A stretch of DNA of 64,000 nt from an uncultured Eubacteriales bacterium (GCA_902787685.1 CADAHH010000001.1:1-64000); one strand, 5' to 3'; shown: positions 16,443 to 25,554, numbered from the stretch's first letter. Made by a program: numbers and translations. The notes: generated from the letters alone by a model not told the origin.

Positions 16443-17573
16443 TTATATTTCTTCTAAAAATTCTTCTAATGAACTATTTATTCTTGTTTTACTTTCAGGA
16501 TCCAATGTTTCCCATCTTAATGGCATTTCTTTATTCAATATACCATTTATTGTTTGAATTTTATTTATTATTTTCCTTATATCATATTCGTAATTCAATA
16601 TACAGTCGTTACCTTCCATTAACAAAATATAAGAATTTCCTAATTCTGAAATTGTTTTATTACATGTTAAAAACAAAGCTGGATAAAATTTTTTATAATT
16701 TTTAAAAAAATCCCTTAAATTAGTAAGACAAAAATTATACCATGTTCCATCACCATTTAAATCTATTTGATTCCACATATGGTTAGAAGAACAAACAGTT
16801 CTACTATTTATCCCAACTGCCTCTAATGCCCACTTTAAACATACAGCATATTGTACACATACAGCAATCCCCATCAATAATGAACCTTTAAATGTTACCA
16901 CTAAACTTCTATATATATTCTTTTCTTTTTCTGACAATCTATTATATTCCTCTGAGTCTGTGTCCCCTCGGTCATCGATTACTAGATTTTTACATAGTAA
17001 TGTACTCACAATTAATAATTTATCCAAATTTGAAATATTACTTGGAACTATTGATTGAATCATTTGAAATATATTATCTATTTTTTTTATCTCTTCCATT
17101 GAGTAACTTTGCATAATAGGTACTTGTTTATTCATATCATTTTCAATTTTAAAAGAATAACAAATGTTATTATTATTAAATTTACAAATATCATGTAATT
17201 GCTTAAGGTTATTTATTTCAACTTCTATTTTTGAATTTCCATATCTTGAAAAATCCTCATCTACTTGTGTTAAAACTATAACATCTTTAAATGTACATTC
17301 GTTAAATGTACATTCTGTAAAACTTATTTTATTTGTTCCATTTCCTTTGAAAACTATATTAGTAAAGTTATATTTTGAAAATCTTGTCACTTTAATATAT
17401 TTTAATAATATATCAATATCATGTTGGCTTATTTCATCGCCATCATCATCATAAGTCAGTTCAACACAACCAGGAATTTCTTCTAAATCACTACTTGTTA
17501 AAGAAACAACTCTGAGAAATTCTTTAAAGAAATTTTGCAATCTTTTATTATCAAATTCAATTATTTCACCCAT
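16443..17573 (-). CDS. Transglutaminase-like cysteine-protease-fold protein
   Basis: A 376-aa cytoplasmic protein. Residues ~75-100 include a short pentapeptide-like run (ISFTECTFNECTFKDV). The region ~225-290 follows the transglutaminase core: GIAVCVQYAVCLKWALEAVGI with the nucleophile Cys, HMWNQI with the His, then GTWYNFCLTN where the third catalytic residue, usually Asp, appears to be Cys. If that alignment is right the triad is incomplete. No signal peptide. It follows the leucine-rich-repeat gene by 23 bases and probably shares its operon. Substrate unknown. Confidence 0.55.
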   Translation of the reverse strand: MGEIIEFDNKRLQNFFKEFLRVVSLTSSDLEEIPGCVELTYDDDGDEISQHDIDILLKYIKVTRFSKYNFTNIVFKGNGTNKISFTECTFNECTFKDVIVLTQVDEDFSRYGNSKIEVEINNLKQLHDICKFNNNNICYSFKIENDMNKQVPIMQSYSMEEIKKIDNIFQMIQSIVPSNISNLDKLLIVSTLLCKNLVIDDRGDTDSEEYNRLSEKEKNIYRSLVVTFKGSLLMGIAVCVQYAVCLKWALEAVGINSRTVCSSNHMWNQIDLNGDGTWYNFCLTNLRDFFKNYKKFYPALFLTCNKTISELGNSYILLMEGNDCILNYEYDIRKIINKIQTINGILNKEMPLRWETLDPESKTRINSSLEEFLEEI

Positions 17574-17596
17574 TTTTTATTCTCACCCATATTTAT

Positions 17597-18184
17597 CTAA
17601 AAGCCTATTTTTAAGTTTTTATCTAAAAAAGAAATATTTATTTTTCTGTTTTCAAATTGTTTTAAAAAAAGTCGTTTATCGTAAACTTTGCTTCCATCAA
17701 AGTTTAGAACTCTTAATTTTGTAAGTTGATTATAGTTAATTTTATCGTTTAATTCTATCTCTTGTAAATATAGATATTCTAAATTAGTAAACTTATCTAT
17801 TTTATTTAGATTTTCTACACTTTCGTTCACAATTTTTAATGTTATTAAGTCTAAATCAACTATATTATTTATATCAATTTTACCTGAATTAATTAAGTAA
17901 AGTCTTTTTATACTTTGGTTAAAGATATAAGCTTTTTCAATACGACAATCTTCTATTTTTAATACCTCAATATTCTTTAGTAAAATATTTGTGTTAAAAA
18001 TACAATCTATATACCATATTTGCTTTAAATTGATACAAGAATTTATTTTATTCATAATTTCATCCTGAATAATAAAGTTCTTCATAATAAGGCTATCTAT
18101 TTTATCATTGTTAGTTATTTTCTTAAAATCAACTTCTTGCTTTCTACCAAAAAAATCAACCCTATTAATTATTATTTCATTCAT
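17597..18184 (-). CDS. Small leucine-rich-repeat-like protein
   Basis: A 195-aa soluble protein with irregular LRR-like units spaced by 20-24 residues: IEVLKIEDCRI, IKRLYLINSGKI, LITLKIVNESV, LEYLYLQEIEL and LRVLNFDGSKV. These predict a short solenoid for protein binding. No signal peptide. It is translated just before the transglutaminase-like gene, and the two may act together, which is inference from spacing only. Confidence 0.6.
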   Translation of the reverse strand: MNEIIINRVDFFGRKQEVDFKKITNNDKIDSLIMKNFIIQDEIMNKINSCINLKQIWYIDCIFNTNILLKNIEVLKIEDCRIEKAYIFNQSIKRLYLINSGKIDINNIVDLDLITLKIVNESVENLNKIDKFTNLEYLYLQEIELNDKINYNQLTKLRVLNFDGSKVYDKRLFLKQFENRKINISFLDKNLKIGF

Positions 18185-18241
18185 ATTTTTTCTCCATATT
18201 AGTATTAACCTAAATAAGATTTTAACATAGTCAAGATATAA

Positions 18242-19525
18242 TTATTTTACAACATCGGAGTACACTATTCTTCCACCAACAATTGTATATACAACCTTTC
18301 CTTTCATCTTCTCATCAATAAAAGGAGAGTTTTTAGATTTTGATACTACCATATCTTTAGTATAAATATATTCTTTATTTGGATCAAATATTGTTAAATC
18401 TGCATCATAACCTGCTTCAATTGTTCCTTTTGTTTTTAAGCCTAGTAATTCAGCTGGTCTATAAGAAGTAAGTCTAACCAAATCATCATATGTTAAAGCT
18501 CCTGTATCAATTAAATTCATTATTTCACATGATAAAGCTGTTTCAAATCCTATTATTCCATTTGGTGCAGTTGCTAATCCTTTTGCCTTTTCTTCTTCTG
18601 CATGTGGAGCATGATCAGTAATTATAGCATCTATTGTTCCTTCTTTTAAACCTTCTATAATAGCAAGTCTATCTTTTTCAGTTCTTAAAGGTGGGTTCAT
18701 TTTTGCATTAACACCTTTTTCTAATACTTTTTCTACTGTTAAAGAAAAATAGTGTGGACATGTTTCGCAAGTAACATTTACTCCTCTTTTTTTAGCATCT
18801 CTAATCATATTTTTTGAAGTTGATGTACTAATATGACATATATGTGCATGAATATTATTTGTTTCTGCTAAAACAATATCACGAGCAGCCATAATTTCTT
18901 CAGCTTCAGGTAATACTCCTTCTACTCCTAGTTGATCTGCTATTGGTCCTGCATTTATTGCACCACTTGCAACTGACTTTTCTTCACAATGTGCTGATGT
19001 AAATGAACCCACTTCATTTGCTTTTATCATTCCTTCTCTCATAATTCTAGAGTTAACAACAGGTATTCCATCATCAGAAAATGCAATTGCTCCAGCTTCT
19101 TTCATTGCTTTAAAATCAACTAATTCTTCTCCTTTTTCTCCTTTTGTAATAGCAGAAAATGGTAATATATTACACAAATTAGCTTCTTTTGCTCTATCTA
19201 TAATAAATTTTAAAGTTTCTACATTATCTGGAACTGGTTTTGTATTTGGCATTGGACAAATAGTTGTAAAACCACCTGCAACAGCACTTTTTGCTCCTGT
19301 TAATATAGTTTCTTTATATTCAAATCCAGGTTCACGTAAATGGCAATGCATATCAATCATTCCAGGAATTATAACTAATCCTCTACAATCAATATCTCTA
19401 TCTGCTACATCACTTAAACTCTCTCCCACTTTAGATATTTTTTCATCTTCAATAAGTATGTCCATTATCCCATCTAGTTTGTTTTTATGATCAACCACTC
19501 TTGCATTTTTTAATAAAATTTTCAT
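18242..19525 (-). CDS. pyrC: Dihydroorotase
   Basis: A 427-aa amidohydrolase that closes carbamoyl-aspartate to dihydroorotate in pyrimidine synthesis. Motifs: DMHCHLREPG (metal His pair, ~58-67), GGFTTICPMPNT (~87-98), HCEE (~180), HISTSTS (~233), ITDHAPHAEEEKA (metal Asp, ~304-316), then NGIIGFE. Length and order match class I PyrC. It stands alone, away from other pyr genes, behind its own promoter and an AAAGGAGAG site. Confidence 0.96.
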   Translation of the reverse strand: MKILLKNARVVDHKNKLDGIMDILIEDEKISKVGESLSDVADRDIDCRGLVIIPGMIDMHCHLREPGFEYKETILTGAKSAVAGGFTTICPMPNTKPVPDNVETLKFIIDRAKEANLCNILPFSAITKGEKGEELVDFKAMKEAGAIAFSDDGIPVVNSRIMREGMIKANEVGSFTSAHCEEKSVASGAINAGPIADQLGVEGVLPEAEEIMAARDIVLAETNNIHAHICHISTSTSKNMIRDAKKRGVNVTCETCPHYFSLTVEKVLEKGVNAKMNPPLRTEKDRLAIIEGLKEGTIDAIITDHAPHAEEEKAKGLATAPNGIIGFETALSCEIMNLIDTGALTYDDLVRLTSYRPAELLGLKTKGTIEAGYDADLTIFDPNKEYIYTKDMVVSKSKNSPFIDEKMKGKVVYTIVGGRIVYSDVVK

Positions 19526-19554
19526 TTTTTACTCTCCTTTATATGTTTTTTCTA

Positions 19555-19583
19555 ATTATATATTTTTTTCACTACAATTGCAA
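19555..19583 (-). promoter_or_regulatory. Sigma-A-like promoter for pyrC
   Basis: TTGCAA, 17-bp spacer, TATAAT on the minus strand, about 30 bases before the pyrC start. The leader is too short for a PyrR attenuator. Confidence 0.7.
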
Positions 19584-19629
19584 GAGAATTTTCTGATTTT
19601 TAAAAGAATTAGATTATGGTTTGTTTTAA

Positions 19630-19664
19630 TTTACAGCAAAGTGCGACTTTAATATGGCTGTAAA
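19630..19664. other. Hairpin upstream of the pyrC promoter
   Basis: 8-bp stem TTTACAGC / GCTGTAAA with a 19-base loop, lying between the terminator at 19684 and the pyrC promoter. Purpose unclear; an operator or a leftover terminator are possible. Confidence 0.3.
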
Positions 19665-19683
19665 TATTTGCAATGGTTTACAT

Positions 19684-19719
19684 TAAAAAAGAGATACCTT
19701 TAAAATGTTAGGTATCTCT
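19684..19719 (-). terminator. Rho-independent terminator after the 19725 gene
   Basis: Perfect 10-bp stem AGAGATACCT / AGGTATCTCT followed on the minus strand by TTTTTTAATG. Confidence 0.88.
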
Positions 19720-19724
19720 AAATT

Positions 19725-20945
19725 TTATAATCCTAAATATGGTGCAATATATGGATAAATTTTCATTTTTGTTAAGTTTGTATAAAGCTTTAATAATTCC
19801 TCAGTTTTCATTGTGTTTATATCTACACTATTTGATGTATTTACATCTTCAATATCAACAATTTCTGAATTTTTTATTTCTATATTTAATGTAACTTTCC
19901 CAACATCAGGTACATTGTCAATAACTATATTTAAATTAAATGTTTCTTTATCTTTTTTCTCTAATTTAACAGTTCCTTTAAATGCTTCTGCTGTAACTAG
20001 CATCCCATCTTTTTCTGTTTTAAATTCAAATGAAAATCCATAAGTTTCATTATCAATTTTATTTATTATTATTTTACCTTCATCAGATTCTAGAGATTTT
20101 GCTGTAAATTCTACTTTTTTAATTTCTTTAGATAATCCCTTTGTATATAAAGAAATTTCTATAATTGCTTTATCTTTATCTATTTCATTTTTATATTTAT
20201 CAAATGATTCTTGTACACTTTTTTGAACATTTTCAAACATTTCTTTTACTTTTTCAGGGTTTTTGTAACAGTTTAAATAATCCTGATTATCTTTTAGTTC
20301 AGTAATATAACTAGTATAAATTGTTTCAATTTCTGCTATTGATACTTTCATAGTATTTTTTGTCATACCGTCTACGTTTTCTTTAGAGAAATAGTCTTCT
20401 TTTAAAATTTTTGTTATAATCTCTTTAGTTATTGATTTTGCCTTATCTTGATTAACTAATTCTAAATCATCAATTTTAACTTTTGAATTATTGTTAATTT
20501 CTAAAACAGAGCCTGTATCAATTTTAAGGTATTTGTCATATAAATCTTTAACAAACAAATAAACATTATTATCTCCCATTTTATATAGTGCTTTTGCATT
20601 TAATAGTTCATCATTTTGATAATCTAAATTAGCATTAATGAATGTGTTATTCATATCTGTTTGAACATTAAGCTTAATTTTGCCATTATTAATTATATTT
20701 TCATATTCAGTTATTTCTTTATTTGTAGTTTCAATATTACCACTTAAAGAAATTGTTGTATTAAATTTTGTTAAATCTTTGTTGTTCTCTGCATTTGCTG
20801 TATCCATAAATCCATTTATTTTACTAACAAATACATTTTTTGGTGCTGAAGTTTTTATATAATAAAATACTCCTCCAGCAATAGCTAAAACTATTATTAA
20901 AAGTAAGATAATTATCAGAGCTTTACCACTTTTTTCTTTTTTCAT
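19725..20945 (-). CDS. Membrane-anchored exported protein, 406 aa, unknown function
   Basis: The start is the ATG at 20943-20945 (MKKEKSGKAL), seven bases after AAAGGAGGAG; a longer frame upstream has no site. One N-terminal membrane helix (~8-32) is followed by an extracytoplasmic domain of alternating strands rich in Asn, Lys and Thr (for example IKLNVQTDMNNTFINANLDY) that looks like a beta-sheet lipoprotein-type fold. No lipobox Cys. Family not recognised. It has its own strong promoter, divergent from the 21084 gene, and a terminator. Confidence 0.7.
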   Translation of the reverse strand: MKKEKSGKALIIILLLIIVLAIAGGVFYYIKTSAPKNVFVSKINGFMDTANAENNKDLTKFNTTISLSGNIETTNKEITEYENIINNGKIKLNVQTDMNNTFINANLDYQNDELLNAKALYKMGDNNVYLFVKDLYDKYLKIDTGSVLEINNNSKVKIDDLELVNQDKAKSITKEIITKILKEDYFSKENVDGMTKNTMKVSIAEIETIYTSYITELKDNQDYLNCYKNPEKVKEMFENVQKSVQESFDKYKNEIDKDKAIIEISLYTKGLSKEIKKVEFTAKSLESDEGKIIINKIDNETYGFSFEFKTEKDGMLVTAEAFKGTVKLEKKDKETFNLNIVIDNVPDVGKVTLNIEIKNSEIVDIEDVNTSNSVDINTMKTEELLKLYTNLTKMKIYPYIAPYLGL

Positions 20946-20973
20946 AAACACTCCTCCTTTTTTATTATAATTA

Positions 20974-21002
20974 ATTATATTATTTGCTAATGTCTTTGTC
21001 AA
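20974..21002 (-). promoter_or_regulatory. Consensus sigma-A promoter for the 20945 gene
   Basis: TTGACA, 17-bp spacer, TATAAT on the minus strand; both boxes are perfect. Confidence 0.85.
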
Positions 21003-21034
21003 TAAAAAGTAATCATTTTTCAAAAAATGTCATA

Positions 21035-21063
21035 TTGACTTTGTTTATATAATATTATATAGT
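21035..21063 (+). promoter_or_regulatory. Sigma-A-like promoter for the 21084 gene
   Basis: TTGACT, 17-bp spacer, TATAGT on the plus strand, 20 bases before the start codon; divergent from the promoter at 20974. Confidence 0.65.
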
Positions 21064-21083
21064 ATATAAACAAAGGAGGAATT

Positions 21084-21890
21084 ATGCAGAAGAAAAAAAT
21101 TTTATTTTATATTACTTTTATACTATCTTTTGTTGTTCTTGGATTACTTGCAATTCTTTTTATTAAAAATATTATGCCAATAGTTCATTCATATAACTGT
21201 ATGAAAAAAGATTTTGAAAACGAATTTGCATCACCTTTTTCTGTTAATAAAATCGTGTATTTTAGCACAGCAAATGCAAATAGCACAATTAACCAAAATT
21301 CATCATTTACCATAAATGATTTATATCAAATAACAGATATAGCTATATTTATAAATAATAATTCAAATGGTAATTATACAAATAAAAACACTTTAAAGAA
21401 GGTCACATTATCTGATATTGATTTTAATCTTGCCCCAAATGTTGGTGAGCCTAATTTATATTATAAGAATTTATATTATTTTTCAAAAAATATTTTTGAT
21501 ATTAACAACAAAATCGATAAGGCAATAGAATTTGAAACAACTTCAGAAAGTGAGATTGATTTTAACTCACCTGTTTTATACAATAATACTGCTAATCCAA
21601 TAGCTTTAAGTTATGTAAACTCAAATATTTTAACAAACTATACTTTAGCAGATACTATTTCAAATCTATCTTATGATGGTAGTTTATTAAAAACATGTAA
21701 TATTACTTTAAACTCTATTTCTTGCAAGATTGCATTTAATATGATTATTGAAAATAATTTAAATGAAATATATAATTGTCCTATGCTCTTAACCATGCCT
21801 TTATCTACTGAAAATTCAACTATTTATGATGGAAAGCTTGTTTTAACTGATAATGTAGATTATAGATTTATTAAAACTAACTGGCCATAA
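21084..21890 (+). CDS. Exported hypothetical protein, 268 aa
   Basis: One N-terminal membrane helix (~5-30) followed by an extracytoplasmic domain rich in Asn, Ser and Thr. The ATG follows AAAGGAGGAATT. Four Cys residues (near 39, 205, 213 and 226 by rough count) could form disulfides. Family not recognised. It is one of the few plus-strand genes and is transcribed divergently from the 19725 gene; the shared control region suggests a common envelope-related role, which is inference. Confidence 0.7.
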   Translation: MQKKKILFYITFILSFVVLGLLAILFIKNIMPIVHSYNCMKKDFENEFASPFSVNKIVYFSTANANSTINQNSSFTINDLYQITDIAIFINNNSNGNYTNKNTLKKVTLSDIDFNLAPNVGEPNLYYKNLYYFSKNIFDINNKIDKAIEFETTSESEIDFNSPVLYNNTANPIALSYVNSNILTNYTLADTISNLSYDGSLLKTCNITLNSISCKIAFNMIIENNLNEIYNCPMLLTMPLSTENSTIYDGKLVLTDNVDYRFIKTNWP

Positions 21891-21928
21891 CTGTTCAATA
21901 GAAATAAAAATCTGAAGAAAAAATAAAT

Positions 21929-21997
21929 GTAGGGGCGATTTTAATCGCCCGCAAAATTGCATATTTTTAAACGGGCGATTAAAATCGCCCCTACATT
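21929..21997. repeat. GGGCGATT palindromes, two copies in inverted orientation
   Basis: TGTAGGGGCGATTTTAATCG at the left and GGGCGATTAAAATCGCCCC followed by TACATT at the right enclose about 22 bases, so the pair can form a longer hairpin. It lies between the convergent 21084 and 22037 genes and could end transcription from both. Confidence 0.8.
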
Positions 21998-22036
21998 CTT
22001 AAAACAAATTTTTTATGTATCATCGAACAGTAAAAA

Positions 22037-22711
22037 TCAAACTACAAATAATAATATACATAAAAACTGTAATAAACTTCCTGCAAAAATAAATAAATGA
22101 AAAATTGAATGCATATATTTTTTCTTTTTACCTACACCATAAAAAATTGCACCAATTGTATATACAATTCCACCAGCTAATAGTAATGAAAAGCCTGTCA
22201 ATCCTAGTCTTTCAATTACAACATTCATTTTTACAATAATACACCATCCCATAATTAAATAACAAATCATTGAAAACACTTTGAAATTTTTTAAATCAAT
22301 AGCATTTAAAACAATTCCTAAAATTGCAAGTCCCCATATTATTCCAAAAATGCTCCAGCCAAGAGCAATACTATATTCTCTTAATGTGCATAAAGCAAAA
22401 GGAGTATAAGACCCTGCAATTAATAAAAATATTGAACAATGGTCTAATACTTGAAAGACCTTTTTAGCTGTTGTATTAGGATGTAATCCATGGTATATAC
22501 TACTCATTGTATATAATACAATCATTGTAATTCCATATATTATACTAGAAATAACTCCATAAGCATTATGATGGATTGCAGCAAATATTATACATAATAC
22601 AAGTGCTATCACACCTAATGCACCACCTACAATATGTGTTGTCATATTAAAAATTTCTTCTCCTTTTGTATATATAGGTAGTTTTCTATCTGCTAATTTA
22701 GTTCTTCTCAT
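22037..22711 (-). CDS. Hemolysin III family (PAQR-like) membrane protein
   Basis: A 224-aa protein with seven membrane segments and the family's metal-site residues: EEIFNMTTHIVGG (Glu/His, ~18-30), SSIYHGLHP (~70-78), DHCSIFLLIAGSYTPF (~89-104) and HSIFHLFIFAGSL with a C-terminal His pair (~201-213). Named from a Bacillus cereus hemolysin, but in most bacteria it is a membrane protein of unclear hydrolase-like or receptor function. Confidence 0.92.
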   Translation of the reverse strand: MRRTKLADRKLPIYTKGEEIFNMTTHIVGGALGVIALVLCIIFAAIHHNAYGVISSIIYGITMIVLYTMSSIYHGLHPNTTAKKVFQVLDHCSIFLLIAGSYTPFALCTLREYSIALGWSIFGIIWGLAILGIVLNAIDLKNFKVFSMICYLIMGWCIIVKMNVVIERLGLTGFSLLLAGGIVYTIGAIFYGVGKKKKYMHSIFHLFIFAGSLLQFLCILLFVV

Positions 22712-22843
22712 AAAAAATCCTCACTTTCTTTTGAATATTTATCTAGTTTTGTATACTATATCATATAGTTTGTAAAAATGCAAGAGTTCTCCATATATTT
22801 TTTTATTTAAAACCTAATAAAACGATAATAATTGTATAGAATC

Positions 22844-22906
22844 TGTAGGGGCGATTTTAATCGCCCGTTTATCATAATTGCGGGCGATTAAAATCGCCCC
22901 TACATT
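22844..22906. repeat. GGGCGATT palindromes, second inverted pair
   Basis: Same arrangement as at 21929-21997: TGTAGGGGCGATTTTAATCG, a short spacer, then GGGCGATTAAAATCGCCCC and TACATT. Confidence 0.8.
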
Positions 22907-22942
22907 TCAAATCTTGGTAAGAATTATAATATCTATTATATT

Positions 22943-22965
22943 GCAGGCGATTAAAATTGCTCCTA
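22943..22965 (+). repeat. Degenerate GGGCGATT repeat overlapping a stop codon
   Basis: AGGCGATTAAAATTGCTCCTA. The final CTA is the TAG stop of the TIGR04086 gene, so the repeat borders or has replaced the end of that gene. Confidence 0.6.
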
Positions 22966-23343
22966 GCCTGTATTCACACCAATGACTCCTCCAAATATTC
23001 CACCTATCAATCCAACTATAATCATAATAATCGAAACCCAATTTATACTAAAATTTGAATTTACTGTACTAGAAATTAAATATAACAATAATATGTAACT
23101 TGCTCCTATAATTCCTCCACTTAATAATCCATTTTTATGTAATTTTCTTGTTCCTAAAGAACTTCCTGTTAAAATACTTACTCCTGTAATTGTAATAATC
23201 ACTGGTCTTATAGTTTGTTCTGATAAAGATGTGTAAACAAGCAATACGGAGTAAATAATTAACATACACAATGTAAACAAAAATGATATAAATATTCCTC
23301 TTAGTATACAAATTGATTGTTTGTTACTTTTAAAAAAACTCAT
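22963..23343 (-). CDS. TIGR04086 family membrane protein
   Basis: About 126 aa with four membrane helices. It matches the clostridial TIGR04086 family in length and in the pattern GSSLGTRKLHKNGLLSGGII followed by a Gly-rich last helix (IGGIFGGVIGVN). Function unknown. The start is the ATG at 23341-23343 behind AAAGGAAAT. The stop codon falls inside a dispersed repeat, so the last residues may have been altered by repeat insertion. Confidence 0.82.
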   Translation of the reverse strand: MSFFKSNKQSICILRGIFISFLFTLCMLIIYSVLLVYTSLSEQTIRPVIITITGVSILTGSSLGTRKLHKNGLLSGGIIGASYILLLYLISSTVNSNFSINWVSIIMIIVGLIGGIFGGVIGVNTG

Positions 23344-23370
23344 GAATATATTTCCTTTCATAAATTAACA

Positions 23371-23410
23371 TTTAAAATAAGAACTTAGATGTTTAATCTA
23401 AGCTCTTATT
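23371..23410 (-). terminator. Terminator after the HAD phosphatase gene
   Basis: Stem of about 15 bp (AATAAGA-CTTAGAT against ATCTAAG-TCTTATT, one mismatch) with a five-base loop, followed on the minus strand by TTTTAAA. Confidence 0.8.
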
Positions 23411-23428
23411 AATATATTCAATATTATT

Positions 23429-24043
23429 TTATTTATTACTATTTATTATTTCTTCAAGTTCTTTTTTACACTGTTCTAAATTTTTAAAAACAATTCCATG
23501 AATGCCTAGTTCATTTGCAGTTTTAATATTATTTGGATTATCATCTATAAAAATAGATTCGTTAGGGATTAAATCATATTTATTTAACAAAGTAGTAAAA
23601 TTATTAGTATTTGGTTTATTTGAACCAACTTCAAATGAATAAGTGGCACCATCTGCAATTTGAAAAATATCAGAAAGGTTTATATCATATTCATAACTTT
23701 CTTTTGATAGATCTGAAAGAATATACACCTTAAATCCCTTACTTTTTATTTCTTTAAAAAACTGTTCTTCATTTTTTTTTATAGTTAAAATGCTTTTCCA
23801 ATTTCCACTTTCTAATTCATCAATTTGTTTTGAATATTCTGGGATTCTAGTTTTTATATCATTTTTAATCTCTTTAAATGTACCTGTAGGTTTTGTTGCA
23901 AGCTCCATCCATTCTTTTCCCCAAAACACTTCTTTAAATAGTAATTCAGTAGTTTTATTATCATATCCAAATTCTTTTATATAGCTTTTTGGATTATAAT
24001 CAAATATTACTCCACCTAAATCAAATATAATATTTTTAATCAT
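23429..24043 (-). CDS. HAD superfamily hydrolase (subfamily IA)
   Basis: A 204-aa cytoplasmic phosphatase-like protein. Motif I IIFDLGGVIFD (nucleophile Asp ~8; the second Asp is Gly, common in the YihX/YjjG-type group), motif II ILSDLS (~107), motif III Lys in SNKP (~142) and motif IV FIDDNPNN (~165-172). The substrate is probably a small sugar or nucleotide phosphate. It follows the thyX gene by 12 bases, so a role in nucleotide metabolism is possible but not shown. Confidence 0.88.
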   Translation of the reverse strand: MIKNIIFDLGGVIFDYNPKSYIKEFGYDNKTTELLFKEVFWGKEWMELATKPTGTFKEIKNDIKTRIPEYSKQIDELESGNWKSILTIKKNEEQFFKEIKSKGFKVYILSDLSKESYEYDINLSDIFQIADGATYSFEVGSNKPNTNNFTTLLNKYDLIPNESIFIDDNPNNIKTANELGIHGIVFKNLEQCKKELEEIINSNK

Positions 24044-24055
24044 ATATGGTCTCCA

Positions 24056-24736
24056 TTATTGATATTTATCTAAAGGTATTATTTTGGCATATTTTTCTTT
24101 AGGAAATTCTTCATCATATTCAATATCTGAAAACAATTCTGGCATATCTTCTTTAAATTTTAATAGTAATGGAATAAATACTTGTCGAGCTGATGGATGA
24201 CCATAAGAAGCAGAACAATGTCTCCTTAATATATATCTCCATTCCCTAATATTACATGTCATATTCATTTCTCCAATTGTAGAAAGAGAAAGTATCATTC
24301 TTAATTGGTCTGGTTTTCCTCCCATATTTGACATTTTAACATAGCTTTCCTCAATTGTTTTCATGCATTTTTCCCATTCTTCATATAATTTTGTCCCTTT
24401 TTCAAAATGTGGTTGTTTTATTATTCTTAATTGATTTTCATATTTGTCTTTTCCATAATTACAATATCTTGTACTCTCATTAGAAAAACTTGCAAGTCTA
24501 TGCCCTGGAATGTCCTGCATTAAACTTAAGTCTCCAAATACTTTTACTGAAATTTTTTCATGTTCAATAACAGATTCGTGTCCGCTTTTTATGCAATTTG
24601 TAATTATTCTTTTGTAACTATCTTCAGAAATATTAGCTTCAGACTTATAACAAGTTCTAGCAGCTTTTTCTATATTTTTCATTATTTTCATTCCATCATA
24701 TTTTTCTATATAAACAGCTGGATCAAATATTCTCAT
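24056..24736 (-). CDS. thyX: FAD-dependent thymidylate synthase, copy 1
   Basis: A 226-aa ThyX that makes dTMP from dUMP with methylenetetrahydrofolate, FAD and NADPH. The signature RHRX7S appears as GHRLASFSNES (~81-91), so the first Arg is Gly, while the following TRYCNY is intact. EMNMTCNIREWRYILRRHCS (~155-174) carries the substrate and flavin contacts. It lies directly downstream of a second thyX paralogue. Clostridial-type length. Confidence 0.9.
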   Translation of the reverse strand: MRIFDPAVYIEKYDGMKIMKNIEKAARTCYKSEANISEDSYKRIITNCIKSGHESVIEHEKISVKVFGDLSLMQDIPGHRLASFSNESTRYCNYGKDKYENQLRIIKQPHFEKGTKLYEEWEKCMKTIEESYVKMSNMGGKPDQLRMILSLSTIGEMNMTCNIREWRYILRRHCSASYGHPSARQVFIPLLLKFKEDMPELFSDIEYDEEFPKEKYAKIIPLDKYQ

Positions 24737-24794
24737 TATTTTATCTCCTTTTAATTAAATTTTAGTTAATCTTGAATTTATTAAAGAAATACAC

Positions 24795-25454
24795 TTATAT
24801 GATTTGAAGTGGTAGTATTTTTGCATATTTTTCTTTTGGAAATTCAGTATCATATTCAATATCAGCAAATAATTCTGGCATATCTTGTTTAAACTTAACA
24901 AGAACAGGAATTAACAATTGTCTTATTGCTGGATGGGCATGAAATGTTGTTCTTAAACTAAACAAATGTCTCCACTCTCTAATATTACAAGTTACATTCA
25001 TTTCTAAAGCAGCTGAATAAGGAATAATCATTCTTAATTGTTCTTCTGTAGCCCCTTCTCTTTTCATTATTTGAAAGCTTTCTTCTAATTTTTTCACACA
25101 TTTTTCCCATTCATAATAGAAATCTGTTTGTTCTTCTATATTTACAGGTTTGATTAATTTTAATTCACTTTCATATTTTAAGTTTTTAATACTTTCAACA
25201 GAAAAAGTGGCATATCTGTGTCTTTCTAAATCTTTATATACACCACTATCACCAATCATTTTTATGGTAATAGTTTTATGTTCTAAAATAGAAGTATGAT
25301 CGTTTTTAATACATTTTAAAAGTAAATCTTTATAGTTATCTTTAGAAATATCAAATTCATAATTATAACAAGTGCTAGCCATATTTGCTAAAAACTTCAT
25401 TATTTCTTCCCCATCATAATTTTCAACATAAACAACTGGATCAATTAATTTCAT
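24795..25454 (-). CDS. FAD-dependent thymidylate synthase paralogue, copy 2
   Basis: A 219-aa ThyX-like protein sharing the layout of its neighbour (start DPVVYVENYDG, middle NVTCNIREWRHLFSLRT, end DMPELFADIEYDTEFPKEKY). Here RHRX7S is intact (RHRYATFSVES, ~79-89), but the following Arg-Tyr of the family (S-x-R-Y) is replaced by I-K-N. The two copies therefore lack complementary conserved residues. ThyX active sites form at subunit interfaces, so a mixed tetramer is conceivable. It may alternatively be an inactive or regulatory copy. Confidence 0.85.
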   Translation of the reverse strand: MKLIDPVVYVENYDGEEIMKFLANMASTCYNYEFDISKDNYKDLLLKCIKNDHTSILEHKTITIKMIGDSGVYKDLERHRYATFSVESIKNLKYESELKLIKPVNIEEQTDFYYEWEKCVKKLEESFQIMKREGATEEQLRMIIPYSAALEMNVTCNIREWRHLFSLRTTFHAHPAIRQLLIPVLVKFKQDMPELFADIEYDTEFPKEKYAKILPLQII

Positions 25455-25554
25455 TTTATTTCCTCCTCACAATTTTCTATACTATATCAAATATTAAAAT
25501 TATTTACAATAGATTTTTAAAAATTTATTTTCCAAATTTGTAGGTTAGTCAATC

